Shown: positions 1-11,793 of the stretch, one piece after another
Layout: each line of letters opens with the position of its first letter
How positions within the stretch are numbered: the stretch's first letter is position 1
Origin: Primulina eburnea
Taxonomy: Eukaryota; Streptophyta; Magnoliopsida; Lamiales; Gesneriaceae
Assembly (NCBI RefSeq): GCF_022965805.1
Contig: NC_133110.1
Span: 28,826,668-28,890,667 of the forward strand
Direction: 5' to 3'
Length of the DNA stretch: 64,000 nt
Made by a program: the position numbers and the translations under genes
Notes under the pieces: model-generated
What the model was told of the DNA's origin: nothing
The model's input: the letters and a program-made list of their open reading frames with translations, nothing else
Databases searched by the model: none

Positions 1-75
1 ATGGTTGGCGGTGATGGTGTGAAAGAAGGTGACGGGATGAGTTGGGGTCAGCTGGGGGAATACACTGCCATTTGA
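1..75 (+). CDS. Possible 3' end of a protein-coding gene cut by the window edge
   Basis: An open frame runs from the first base to a TGA at 73-75, giving 24 codons that end in EYTAI. The stretch is clearly richer in G than the strongly AT-rich DNA that follows the stop, which is how a terminal coding exon next to a 3' UTR looks in plants. I do not recognise the protein, and the first ATG may simply be an internal Met. It could equally be chance. Confidence 0.3.
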   Translation: MVGGDGVKEGDGMSWGQLGEYTAI

Positions 76-189
76 ATAATAAAAAACAGTCATTTATTAT
101 CATTCTATTATTAATTGTTTAATTTTTTTTGCTATTATTAATTTATTTTCGTGGTTAATTACTTTGTATGCGTGTGTGAGGTGAGACTT

Positions 190-372
190 TAGAATATGTT
201 TTTTTGAGACGATTTCACGAATTTTTATCTGTGAGACGAGTCAATTTTACCAATATTCACAATAAAGATTAATACTCTTAGCATTAAAATTAATATTTTT
301 TCATGAATGATCCAAATAAGATATTCGTCTCACAAAATACGATCTGTAAAATCTTCTCACACAAATTTTTGC
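190..372. mobile_element. Degenerate MITE-like element with imperfect terminal inverted repeats
   Basis: The left part (TTTTGAGACGATTTCACG and on through TGTGAGACGAGTC) is matched, imperfectly and in reverse, by the right part (ATTCGTCTCACAAAAT, then ATCTTCTCACACAAATTT). The centre is AT-rich and no protein is encoded. From memory, this GTGAGAC-type inverted-repeat sequence is a high-copy short element in Lamiales genomes. The ends are fuzzy and no target duplication is clear. Confidence 0.45.
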
Positions 373-965
373 CGAGAGACTCTATATATAATATTTTTGC
401 TTAAATTTTCATGGCTTTGGGGATAATAGAATGGTTCTTTTTTGTGAAAAGATTGAGAAGTGGGTAAAAAATCCATCGCTAATATTACTACATATAGAAA
501 TGGAAGAATTTCATGAATTTCTAATATTGTTTTCCATATAAATGTCTTCTATACAATAACATACTTCTCCGTCTCAACTTTTTTTTAAAAAATTCGAAAC
601 GTCCGCAAGCAAAACCATGAATGAAAGAAGACCAAATTTATTTGTAAACTTCATTTATGATTATTCTGCTTCAATTATTAAGCATGAGTAGATTACCAAG
701 TCGTCTTCTTGATGAAGACACCAAAGGATGATTAGTTCAAAGACTTGGTAAAAGATACATTAGCGCAGACCCCGCTAAACTGGTTGCATCATTCAACTAT
801 ATATAGGCATAAGACATCCATCAAATTACCGCACAATAACCTATTTTTTAACTAATTTGATACTGAAATCTAAATTATTCCAACTCGCAAGAACAATTTT
901 ACTTTTTTTTTTTAATAGAATAACTAGAAATCCAAAATGTGGTTCAGAAATTAAAGAATGTTTAG
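373..965. other. AT-rich intergenic DNA, nothing recognised
   Basis: I find no open frame of note, no RNA gene and no clear repeat boundary here. A run of T lies near 903-913. Confidence 0.5.
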
Positions 966-1130
966 AGGGATGCATTTCTAACAAAATTAGGTAGTGTAGG
1001 TGAACTACATTATCAAGAAGATGAAGGGGAGAATCATAGGAGAGTGGTTACCTTCCCACTTATTGATATTGCGAGGTCAGACTTGCAGACTGCTATTTGT
1101 ATAATAATAATACCACAGTTAACCCCATGA
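966..1130 (+). other. Protein-like open frame next to the copia insertion; possible exon or gene fragment
   Basis: After TTTAG (961-965), which could act as a 3' splice site, a frame stays open for 54 codons to the TGA at 1128-1130. Its first 45 or so residues look protein-like, with words such as FLTKLGSVGELHY and RRVVTFPLIDIARSDLQ, while the last ten (IIII then PQLTP) look like non-coding readthrough. The copia element entered directly at this point. I cannot name the family. It may be an exon of an interrupted gene or a pseudogene fragment. Confidence 0.25.
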
Positions 1131-1133
1131 ATG

Positions 1134-1401
1134 TGTTGAAAAATATATTTAAAATATGTGTATTGAATATTTGAATGTTGAAAATAAGAGTTGTAAATAT
1201 TGAAAATTAGTGTGTGATGCTGTAGGTGATGATGAAATTGTTTTTGGATTGTTTTCCAAAGAAATCCTATAAATAGGTATCCATTTGTAAAGATTTGATA
1301 CAATTGAGTAGAGAGAAAAATATTATAAAGTGTGTAGTTTGGTAAATTTTGAGAGTTTTAGATTTTTACTTTTTACCATAAGTTTTTACTTTTTCACAAC
1401 A
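1134..1401 (+). repeat. 5' LTR of the copia element
   Basis: The LTR is 268 bp, TG...CA, short as is usual for copia families. It contains CCTATAAATAGG near 1266-1277, a good TATA box. The sequence directly after it (CGTTATCAGCACGA) occupies the primer-binding position; it is not the usual initiator-Met 3'-end complement TGGTATCAGAGC, so another priming site is likely. It differs from the 3' copy by several substitutions and small indels. Confidence 0.93.
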
Positions 1402-2116
1402 CGTTATCAGCACGAAGCTCAAAAAGTCCTCCATACTTTTCTAAGCTCCAAACACAAGAAAAAGGTAACAAAAGTAATAATATTTATTTTACTGTTATTT
1501 ATTTATTGTGTATATATTTAATATATAATATAATGTTATTATTAGAAATAATAAAAATAAATTTTTCGAAAACTTGTTATAAATCCTGGGAGGATGTTAA
1601 GACGACATCCCACACTCCCGGTAAGGAGTACAACAAGTATAAAAGCCTGTAAGATTTTTAAACAAAATAAATTATGACACTTCATTATAATAATGTAATA
1701 TGATATACATAATTATTTATACATGACTAATATTATATACACCATATTATTACCATAAAATTATACAAATACATACTTTTATTTTTTTTGTACACCAACG
1801 GTCATAAACGGTAAAAAAACGGCTAGTTTTTGCCCTATAAATATGATCTCACAAACTATTTCAATCACTCCAACTTTCTCTTCTTCTCTAAAAATTATTC
1901 TTCATCAAATTTTTCGAAGAAAAAAGAAGATGGCTTTCTCAAGATTATTTTTAATTATTTTGGTTATCATACTCACGAGTCTTGTATTTATCGGAAAATA
2001 TCCTCCTCGTGTGTTTTCTTTATTTTTACAAATGCTTGTACTTGTCGTTTATCCATTACATTGTATTGCAATATTCATTAACTAATAAAATGCATCGTAA
2101 TTTTTTTAGTGCCACT

Positions 2117-3248
2117 ATGTCAAATTTGACAAAGCTCGAATTTGTTGCGCTCGACATCACGGGAAAAAATTATATGCCATGAACTCTCGATGTAGAAATA
2201 CATCTTGAGTCATTGGGTCTAAGTGAGACAATAAAAGAAAATGGCATATCGACATCACAAGAAAAGACAAAAGCCATTATATTTTTGCGTCGACATCTCG
2301 ACGAAGGATTGAAATGTGAATATTTAATTGAAAAAGATCCCATGGCTTTATGGAAAGGATTGAAAGAAATATTTGAACATATAAAGGAAGTTATACTTCC
2401 GACCGCCCGTGATGAATGAAATATGTTAAGATTCCAAAATTTTAAAAAAAGTCAGTGATTATAATTTAGCGATGTATCGAATAATCTTGCAGCTAAAATT
2501 TTGTGGACATGAAGTCACAGAATCGGAAATGCTTGAAAAAACATTTTCCACGTTTCATGCATCAAATATTACTCTACAGCAACAATATAGAGTACGTGGA
2601 TTTGCGAGATATTCTGAACTCATCGCCTGTCTTCTTGTGGCGGAAAAGAACAACGAGCTATTAATGAGAAATCATCAGTCCCGGTCCACTGGATCAACAG
2701 CATTTCCAGAAGTAAATGCTGTAAGTAAAAATGAATTTAAACCTCGAAACCAAAATCAAATTCAAAGACAAGATTTTGGTCGAGGTCGAAGTCCTGGACG
2801 TGGACGTGGAATTGGCCGTGGTCGTGGTCGATGCCGTGGTTTTGAAAACAATAGAGATAGTTATTTTTATAACTCATCTCAAAAAAGCGTCCCAAACCAT
2901 CCACAGAAAAGGCATCATGAGAATACAAGTGTTAATGAGAATCACTCAAACAGATATGAAAGTTCTTGTTTCAGATGTGGTACTCCAGGACATTGGTCTC
3001 GTATTTGTCGAGCCCCTGAGCATCTTTGCAAACTTTTTAAAGAATCATTAAAGGGGAAAGAAAAGGAGACCAACTTCATTGAACGCAGTGACCGTTTGAG
3101 TGATTCAACTCATTTTGATGCTGGTGATTTTATGAATGATTTATCTGGAAATGATCAATATGTTGGTGGGACAGAAATGAACAATATTGATGATGCAAAT
3201 TTTCTCAATGATTTCTCTGAAAATGAACAATATAATGGTAGAATATAA
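2117..3248 (+). pseudogene. Copia gag remnant with CCHC zinc knuckle
   Basis: The frame begins MSNLTKLEF..LDITGKNYM, the usual opening of plant copia gag, and is stopped after 21 codons by a TGA (2180-2182) where this motif normally has Trp. Sense coding resumes at once with LDVEIHLESLG. A second break lies near 2417-2470. The C-terminal part (2472-3248) carries an Arg/Gly-rich stretch and a zinc knuckle, CFRCGTPGHWSRIC, spaced CX2CX4HX4C. Gag would form the particle shell and bind the element RNA. This copy is broken. Confidence 0.85.
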
Positions 3249-3368
3249 ATGTACAATAATTTATTTTTCATGTATTCATATAATAATGTTTTATTGTACA
3301 ATTATGATATGTGTTATATTTATATATGTATTGTCAGTAATTTTATTTCATTGCATAATTTTTTGAAG
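3238..3368 (+). other. AT-rich non-coding spacer between copia gag and protease, intron-like edges
   Basis: Coding similarity stops at 3237 and resumes just after 3368. The spacer starts GT, ends AG and is very AT-rich. Removing it does not restore frame in this copy (one base off), so a splicing role is only a possibility. Confidence 0.25.
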
Positions 3369-3375
3369 TTCAAAT

Positions 3376-4427
3376 ATGGAAAATGCTATGAGCAAAGATG
3401 AAGTTTGCATACCCGATAGTGGTACAACGCACACTATCCTCCGAGATAAAAGATATTTCTTAGAACTAAAACCAACAAAAACAACGGTGAATACAATATC
3501 AGGTCCTATAGACTTGATTAAAGGATGTGGTAAAGCACAATTTTTTTACCTAATGATACAAATTTTTTTTTATCAATGATGCTTTATATTCACCACAATC
3601 GAAAAGAAATTTGTTGAGTTTTAATGAAATATATTCTCATGGGTTTGATACTCAAACAATGAATGAAGCGATTGAGAAATATATGTGTCTTATCACATAT
3701 AAATTAGGAAAGAAATATGTGATTGAAAAACTACTAATGCTCCCTACTGGATTGCATTATACACATATAAGTCTCATTGAATCAAACATGGTAGTTGATA
3801 ATTCTTCAATATTAACCAATTGGCATGATCGATTGGGACATCCTGGTTCAACAATGATGCGAAGAATTATAGAAAATACACATGGTCATCCGCTGAAAGA
3901 CCAGAAGATCTTTCAGAATAATAAGTTTCAATGTAAAGCATGTTCTTTTGGAAAACTTATTATAAGACCATCACCAGTCAAAATCCAAACTGAATCACCA
4001 ATGTTTCTTGAACGTATTCAAGGTGATATTTGTGGACCAATTCATCCACCATGTGGACCATTCAGATACTTTATGCAGCAGATGGTCACATGTATGTTTA
4101 TTGTCAACTCGAAATGTTGCATTTGCAAGATTACTTTCTCAAATAATAAAATTAAGGAATCAATTTCCCGATTATACAATCAAGAAAATTAGACTTGATA
4201 ATGCTGGTGAATTTACTTCTCAGACTTTCAATGATTATTGTATGTCTATGGGAATCATTGTTGAGCATCTTGTTGCTCATGTACATACACAGAATGGATT
4301 GGCTGAATCATTGATTAAACGTCTGCAACTGATTGCTAGACCAATGATTATGAAAACAAAGCTACCTATTTCTATATGGGGACATGCAATTTTACATGCT
4401 GCTTCATTAATTCGCATCAGAATCTAA
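3376..4427 (+). pseudogene. Copia protease and integrase remnant
   Basis: The aspartic protease motif reads IPDSGTTHTIL (DSG active site). After a frameshift near 3570, the integrase starts with its zinc-binding region (WHDRLGHPG ... CKACSFGK, an HHCC finger). The catalytic core follows, with GDICGPI supplying the first Asp, RLDNAGEF the second and QNGLAESLI the Glu. Further frameshifts occur near 4090-4110 and 4420. Protease would cut the polyprotein and integrase would insert the cDNA; neither is intact. Confidence 0.85.
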
Positions 4428-6796
4428 GAATTTTTGGATGTATGGTGTATGTGCCTATTGAACCACCGCAACGAAAGAAAATGGGACCTCAAAGAAAGGT
4501 TGGAATTTATATTGGTTATGATAGTCCATCAATCATTCGATATCTTGAACCTCAGACAGGCAACATGTTCACAGCACGTTTTGCTGATTGTCATTTTAAT
4601 GAGGAAATCTTCTCAATATTAGGGGGAGAACAGAAACATACCGAAAAAAAAATTACATGGTATGTATCATCATTGTTACATCTGGATCCAAGAACACAAC
4701 AATGTGAAAAAGATGTACAACAAATTGTGCACTTGCAAAGAATAGCAAATCAAATACCAGATACATTTACAGATGCAAAAGGGGTAACTAAATCATATAT
4801 ACATGCTGTAAATGCTCCTGCTCGAATTGAAATTCCAAAGAAACAAATTGAACAAATTCACGATGTCGTAAAACGCCTGAAGCGTGGAAGGCCTGTCGGT
4901 TCCAAGGATAAAAATCATCGAAAAAGAAAATTAATAGAGAAACACGATGATCACAAAATAGATAATGATGTTCCTGAAGAAACACATGATGATCACAAAA
5001 TAGAGAATGGTGTTCCTGAAGAAATATATGATGATGAAAATGTTCTGTCAGAACCAAAAACTGACGAGAATCATGAAATCTCTATCAATTATATTCATAC
5101 TGGAAAAATATGGAACCGAAAAGATATAGAAGAAATCGATGATATATTTTCTTATAATGTGGCAATCGACATCATAAATGATAATGAAGATCATGAACCA
5201 AAATCTTTTGGGGAATGTAAAAATCGACAGGATTGCATAGAATGGAAAGAAGCCATCCAGGTTGAATTGGATTCGCTAAATAAACGTAATGTTTTTGGAC
5301 CTATAGTCCTTACACCTGAAGGTGTAAAACCTGTTGGATACAAATGGGTTTTTATTCGAAAGCGAAATGAGAAAAATGAAATAGTAAGATATAAAGCTCG
5401 ACTTGTTGCACAAGGTTTTTCTCAAAGACCTGGAATTGATTATGAAGAAACGTATTCTCCCGTGATGGATGCAATTACGTTTTGGTATTTGATTAGCTTG
5501 GCGGTATCTGAAAATTTAGAAATGCGTCTTATGGATGTTGTTACAGCTTACTTATATGGATCACTTGATAGTAATATATATATGAAAATCCCTGAAGGAT
5601 TTAAGATGCCTGAAGCACAAAGTTCAAAACCCAGAGAATGCTATTCTGTGAAATAACAAAGATCATTATATGGGTTGAAGCAATCCGATCGAATGTGGTA
5701 TAATCGACTAAGTAATAACTTGATGAAAAAGTGATATGTAAATAATTCAATATGCCCTTGTGTTTTCATTAAGAAAACAATATCCGGATGCGTAATTATT
5801 GTTGTATATGTTGATGATTTAAACATCATTGGAACGAATAAGGAAATTCAAGAAGTTGTGTCATACTTGAAGGAAGAATTTGAAACGAAGGATCTTGGAA
5901 AAACCAAGTATTGTTTGGGGTTACAAATTGAACAAAAGGAATGTGGGATATTTGTTCATCAGACAAATTATACAGAAAAGATCCTTAAACGTTTTAATAT
6001 GGATAAATCAAATCCTTTAAGTACTCCAATGGTTGTTAGATCATTAAACATAGAAAAGAATCTATTCCGTCCATGTGAAGATGAAGAAGATATTCTTGGT
6101 CCAGAAGTACCATATCTAAGTGATATCGGTGCTTTTATGTATCTTAAAAATTGTACAAGGCCTGATATATCTTTTGCCGTAAATTTATTGACAAGATTTA
6201 GCACATATCCAACAAAGAGACACTGGAACGGAATTAAACATATATTCCGTTATCTACTAGGAACCACAGACTTGGGACTTTTATATTCAAAAGATGCTAA
6301 TCTAACTATAATTGGTTATGTCGATGCTGGATACTTATCTGATCTACACAAGGCACGTTCCCAAACTGGATATGTATTTACTCGTGAAGGCACTGCAATT
6401 TCTTGACGTTCACAGAAACAAACGCTCGTAACAACTTCATCAAATCATGCCGAGATTATTGCACTACATGAAGCAAGTCGTGAATGTGTGTGGTTAAAAT
6501 CAATGACCCAACATATCCAAATCTCATGCGGATTATCATTCGACGAGAAACATGTGATACTATATGAAGATAATGCTGCATGTGTTGCTCAAATGAAAGA
6601 AGGATACATAAAAAGCGACAGAACTAAATATATTCCTCCTAAGTTCTTCGCATTCACCAAGGAGCTTGAGAAGAATAAATGTATTGATGTTCGTCATATT
6701 CAATCAAGCGAAAACTCATCAGATCTCTTCACAAAGGCACTTCCTACGAAAATATTCAGAAAGCACATATATAATATTGAGATGCACAATCTATGA
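4428..6796 (+). pseudogene. Copia reverse transcriptase and RNase H remnant
   Basis: The opening of the copia RT is clear: YKWVFIRKRN, RYKARLVAQGFSQRPG, DYEETYSPV. The catalytic YVDD is at about 5807-5818 (VVYVDDLNIIGT), followed by the long conserved thumb segment with LGLQIEQ and STPM. RNase H follows with GYVDAGYLSD and, after a stop at 6404-6406, CVWLKSM and LYEDNAACV. Stops or frameshifts at about 5654, 5735, 5850, 6404 and near 6480 rule out function. In the order of domains (integrase before RT) this is copia, not gypsy. Confidence 0.88.
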
Positions 6797-6956
6797 AATT
6801 TGTGAAGAATTGTTCGTGTCAACATGAGGGGTAGTTTACGTGACTACACTCTTTTTCCCTTACTATGGTTTTTATCCCAATGAGTTTTTCTTAGTAAGGT
6901 TTTTAACGAGACAGTATAAAAACACGTAATGAAGACAATCATTATGATCATCATCA

Positions 6957-6966
6957 CAAGAGGGAG
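6957..6966 (+). other. Polypurine tract of the copia element
   Basis: The run ACAAGAGGGAG abuts the 3' LTR, the expected site of plus-strand priming. Confidence 0.75.
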
Positions 6967-7221
6967 TGTTGAAAAATATATTTAAAATGTGTGTATTGAA
7001 TATTTGAATGTTGAAAATAAGAGTTGTAAATATTGAAAATTAGTGTGTGATGATGAAATTGTTTTTGGATTGTTTTCCAAAGAAATCCTATAAATAAGTC
7101 TCTATTTGTAAAGATTTGATACAATTGAGTAAAGAGAAAAATATTACAAAGTGTGTAGTTTGATAAATTTTGAGAGTTTGAGATTTTTACTTTTTACTAT
7201 AAATTTTTTTTTTTTACAACA
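6967..7221 (+). repeat. 3' LTR of the copia element
   Basis: This 255-bp copy repeats the 5' LTR from TGTTGAAAAATATA to CAACA, with substitutions and a small deletion (a GCTGTAGGT stretch in the 5' copy is missing here). The divergence is visible by eye, so the insertion is not recent. Confidence 0.93.
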
Positions 7222-7688
7222 GAATGAATTTAATGAAACGTGCCAAAAGCACAAGGATAAGTTATTAAAGTGCCTTTTTGTTTATGTTAAAGTAATATAT
7301 TTATATCAAAGGACAAGCCGTCATTTGCTTATTGGTTTGCCATTCAATAGCAACTTTTTCACAGCTAAGACTCAAGCCCGCAGTTTTTGATAAATTCAAC
7401 AAAGATGGCAAACTTTTTCTTTAGACTTTCAGCAGTCTGCCTGCGTTTAATTTACTTTTTTGGAAACATTTTGACATTATCTTGCATACAATAGTGATTC
7501 CGAATATTAGCAAAGAGAGAAAATAAATGCGACTCAAAATTCGAGCTTTGCGCAACGCAGAGAGCTCTACAATTGTTGCTATTACTTTTACACTACCAAT
7601 GGCTTCAGTCGATGGGGGAGAAACTATATCTAAAGGTCTGTTAAATAGAAAAGTCACATGCAATTGGTAGTGATTTCGGAAAATGAAG
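7222..7688. other. 3' flank of RPF1, no separate gene seen
   Basis: This is the stretch between the copia target site and the RPF1 stop codon. It should hold the RPF1 3' UTR and polyadenylation site on the minus strand; I cannot fix the cleavage point. Confidence 0.5.
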
Positions 7689-8025
7689 TTACAAGAAAAA
7701 TCGTCTGCGGCTTGTATCCATCTCGGGCTGCCATCGGTAACACATGAAAAACAAATATAAGCAACCAGGGATCGTGCATATCCAAGGAAAACACAAAGAG
7801 TAGCTTCTGATGCTAAGAATTTTAGCAATTTGGAAAGTACCTTGTGAACCCATTCATATTCACCGTCTTTAGTAACGAAGGTTCCATGCTGAAGACTAGT
7901 TAGTTTCAGAGTGAAACGAGGACCGCATTCCTAAAAGTGTGAAATTAGAGGAATAAACAGATTAATAATTGTTTGTCATCATCCAGTTCGTAAGCACATA
8001 CAAAAGACGAGCACATAGATTAAGC

Positions 8026-8061
<36 letters not shown>

Positions 8062-11000
8062 GTTTAAACTGCTAACAAATACAAGACTGACGAATAATCA
8101 GTGGATAAATTGAAATTTCGTTTGGAATGAAACAACAGCTGAAAAGTGCTGATGAACAACTTCTCCGAATTATGCACAGCACACAAGTCAACTGGTACAT
8201 TGTTTCAATATACCAACTCACGATAAACATGGGACGTCGAACAATGAGTTCTTAAAAAGACCAAGATTTTATACCATAAACAATTTAACCGTACACTCCT
8301 CCATTTTAAAATTCACTCCCTCGGCATATATTTTTTTCAATCTGAGTACCGATGGAAAACAATTAGTGATTTATGTACAGGGGTTGCATTATTTTTCCTC
8401 TTAAATTTTATGACTTTTTCTAATCATGACAAAACTGCACAAAGATGTTATATGCTGAATAGTATACGCTAGATTGCTGAAACATATGAAATTTGATAAT
8501 TGCCACAATATCCAATATTGTGAATTCATGATTATAAAAGGTGTTGTATGTTCCAACAAAATGCTCCTTTGATAAATTAGATAATTGCTATTACATGGAA
8601 TAATGTGGTATAATCGATATTGAACAGCTGAAGTAACTTGAGGGCAGTTAATCTTAGTATCATATAAATCAATAATAGCCAAAAATAGAGGATAAGAGAT
8701 CAGAACAAGAACACCGCTAATAGACATGTAATAGACTTATGTTTTGACACCAGCCAGAGATCAGAAGCATAAACCTGAAGCCGGGCAATAGCTTTTTTCT
8801 GGGCGTTTGATTCCTCGTTGTCTTTGCTATTTTTACTTTTTGATTCCAACTGTTTGCTTTCTTTGGTTTCAAATATGTAACTTTCAAACAGAACAACGAA
8901 TTAGTTCAGATAAGGTCATAATCCGGTGATGTGAAAATGGAACATACATGGAGAATCTTACGTACCGGTGATGACGGAAGAATATAAAATCACGTTGATT
9001 GTGGAAGGTAACAACTCTCCGACCACGAATATTAGGTTCTTGTGGAAATAAAGATTGTATTAACCTAATGAGAAAAGCATTATTAACCAAAACCACCTGC
9101 CAATGCCAAACAGTCCAGAAGAGGACAGAAAGAAAGGAAAAAAGACGGTTCTATTAGGAAGATTGAGCCAACTTCAAAACACCTTCAACATAAACTAAGG
9201 CTAGCTTAATGAGATCTTATAAACACCGACTTTTTAAATCCGTTAACATCATATCATGACAAATTTAGAACATATTTCAAATCAAGAATTAACCCTAAAC
9301 AGAAACTCTGTAACAAGAAAAAACAATATCATAGAGCTTGTGCTTTAGCCCTACAACTTAACTTTCAGGACTCAGTTACTTTCAATTATCATAAGCAGCA
9401 GTAAAAAGAATTACCTGCCCACACGATACCCCAAGCGTGTTGTGAAGTTAGTCAAAACTAACTCAGGCTTATGGCTGGTTGGGTTGCCATGATTCTGCAG
9501 TAATGGAAAGACAGACAGTTAATAGCGCATAATATCTAGCATACCAGATAATCCAAGGACTATCAAAGCAAGATAAAACCTTGTTTCCAGCATGACAGAC
9601 AACCGATAACCATGTTGAGTGCGTCAAATGACCAAAAAATAATAATGAAAGGGTCGAGATTTGGTGAAATAAATTCCACTTAATGTTACGTCACTTTCTT
9701 GAGGTTTCAAATAAAGACAGATACATTATGAGAATAACTGAATGAAAATAATCAAACCTTAAGATCTTTGTGCAAAACAAGATTTGAAAGTTTGAAGTGG
9801 GCGGTAGGACCATCAGGCAACCCAATTATTAAAACAGCATCTGCAGCAACTCACAAGAATTAAGAGTCAATTTTCTACAATGAATCATAAAAGCAACCTG
9901 ACATATCCTTAAAAGGCTTTAAAGACCCTCCACTCCCCTCTCAATTTCACAGCAATCAAACAGTCGAGAGATTTGCTTACAAACAAGCTAAATTAGCGTC
10001 TGAATAAGATAATTCCTAATCAGCTAAATATATTAAAACCAATAGCATGTTCTGTAATTTTTAAAGTCCAGAAAATAATTCCCAAATCTGCATTAGTCCC
10101 ACATATAACTTAAAACCCACAACATAAAATTACATTTATTAAGAAAGAATTGTTAAATCGACAAACACTATCAGGTTTATTAAGAAAGAATTGTTAAAGC
10201 CACAAAGTCTATCAGGTTAGGCATAGAGTAAAAATGACCAGGTTCTCGGCGGCTTGTGTGGATGACCATGACTGAAGTGAAATCCCTATTTCTTGCATAC
10301 TCAACAATCTGCAGGAGTGATGGCAATTTATAGAACAAAAAAAATCGTGTCCCATGGACCAACAATCATACAAGTTAACAAAGGATCATCATTTTAAAGC
10401 AGGGTGGGGGGTTGAGAGAAGGAGGTTGAAAACTTAACCTTTTTCAAGTTATAAGTTCCTCGTTTGTAGTAACGAGAATTGGGGATTATAGAAAGAAGAT
10501 CCGATGCTAAACCAGGTCCCCTCTGCATTATAAATAATCAATCAGAAATTGAACAGAGCACAAGACTGAAGACACTCATCGATGCAGAATGAATGAAATC
10601 TAAGTAAAACTCACTGCAGAACACAAATCGGGTAGGCCAGACCCACCACCCACAAAAAATAAAAATAATCACCTCAGCGCCTCCTGCCCCGCAATTATAT
10701 ACCAAGATCCTCCCCCACACAATGAAATTGGTTGAGTTATCTCCCAACAAAAACATGTTTAATACTTTAATGTTCCTAAAAAGTATGTTATGCATCCAAA
10801 AACATCAAACCAGCCCCCATCAAACTAATAATGTCTCCATCCTAAATGACGAAACACTTACAGTCGAATTGAAGCGGCATGTCGTTATCAAGACCTTTGG
10901 AATCCGTTCTTGCTTCAAAATATCATTAAATTCATCAGCATCATTGCCAGCAAAGAGCTCATCATCATCGGGCTTGCATATTGTCTCATCCAGTTCACGT

Positions 11001-11281
11001 GTGTTCTCTATTGTGCGAGGGGTTTTCTTAGGCGGAGGTTCCTCACCAAGCTCCAGAGCCCTCCTCTCAGCTGCTTCACGAGCCTTTACCTTCTTCCGTT
11101 TGTCCACCTTCTTCTGTTGCTTCAATTTTGCATGAATGGCTGACCTCTTCTCCTTGTTCTTGATCATCGATGGGCGCAAGGCCTCCTTTTCCTGCTCCAT
11201 CTTCTTGGTTTTCCTTTCTTCTATTCCCTCTCCCCCACTTTCACTACCATCCTCGCCACTCTTCTTCCGCTTCCCCGCCAT
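7689..11281 (-). CDS. RPF1: Ribosome production factor 1 (Brix domain), nine exons
   Basis: Exons on the minus strand, in transcript order: 11281-10862, 10522-10439, 10308-10239, 9840-9758, 9494-9415, 9064-8966, 8880-8775, 7930-7841, 7727-7689. All introns are GT-AG and the joined frame is 1071 nt, 356 residues, ending RRRFFL. The N-terminal third is Lys/Arg-rich (nucleolar type). [10 protein letters not shown] and [11 protein letters not shown] open the Brix region, which continues with [55 protein letters not shown] and [10 protein letters not shown]. In yeast the family assembles pre-60S ribosomes and acts in rRNA processing in the nucleolus. An in-frame ATG 12 nt upstream (11293) is an alternative start. 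No disabling change is seen. Exon edges were called by eye. Confidence 0.95.
8030..8056. repeat. (AT)n microsatellite in RPF1 intron
   Basis: About 13 AT units lie in the 844-bp intron between exons 7 and 8; this is the largest intron of the gene. It may vary in length between individuals. Confidence 0.9.
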
Positions 11282-11294
11282 ATAACTAACCAAC

Positions 11295-11302
11295 TAGGGT
11301 TT
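11295..11302 (-). promoter_or_regulatory. Telo-box next to the RPF1 start codon
   Basis: On the gene's strand this reads AAACCCTA, 14-21 nt before the ATG. Telo-boxes are established elements of plant ribosomal-protein and ribosome-biogenesis genes, which fits the encoded factor. Confidence 0.6.
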
Positions 11303-11793
11303 ACTGGCGGCCGGTGATTCGTATCTGCCTTTCGGGTGGAGAAACCCCCGCCTTCACCTCTCTCTCAAGTCTGATTTGCGCAGTTGTGTGTGTGTGTTGA
11401 AACTGTATAATTGGAAAATTTCAGAACACGCTTTAGCGTTTTCAATGTCTAATTGTAGGGTTTTTCTCTAAAATAAATACTATGAAAACAAAAATCGCCA
11501 GAAAAACTAATGCGACTCTAACTATATTTGTTCACATCAATTTTAGTTAAAATCCATTGCAGAGTTTTTTACTAAAAAATTTACAATGTTATCCTTAATC
11601 AATCTTGCAGATTCCTCAAAAGTCTCATCAATTTCTAAAATAAATTATCTAAAACTTTAACAATCTAAGATATTATAGTTATATTTGTCAATTTTTTTAA
11701 TATAGAACAATATACAAAAAATTTAAAACATATTAGTTATTCATTTTAAAAAATTATTATTATGTTCCATTTCTCATTTTGGATAAAAGAAAA
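11303..11793 (-). promoter_or_regulatory. RPF1 5' UTR and promoter region
   Basis: The stretch is moderately GC-rich next to the gene and becomes strongly AT-rich beyond about 11500. Apart from the telo-box at 11456 I can assign no individual element with confidence, and the transcription start is not visible. Confidence 0.4.
11456..11463 (-). promoter_or_regulatory. Second telo-box upstream of RPF1
   Basis: AAACCCTA again on the gene's strand, about 175 nt upstream of the start codon. Two copies in a short promoter make a chance match less likely. Confidence 0.55.

Larger units (their letters stand above)
1134..7221 (+). mobile_element. Full-length degenerate Ty1/copia retrotransposon
   Basis: Two direct LTRs, both starting TGTTG and ending CAACA, flank a copia-order internal region: gag, protease, integrase, reverse transcriptase, RNase H. 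The 5-bp target duplication GAATG is present on both sides (1129-1133 and 7222-7226), so the boundaries are exact and there was no recombination with another copy. Several stop codons and frameshifts break the polyprotein, so this copy cannot be autonomous. It lies about 470 bp beyond the stop codon of the convergently oriented RPF1 gene. Confidence 0.95.

Noticed and set aside
7421..7828. A 135-codon minus-strand open frame
   Set aside because: It starts within the last RPF1 intron and reads through the final exon in another frame; the spliced gene explains the region.
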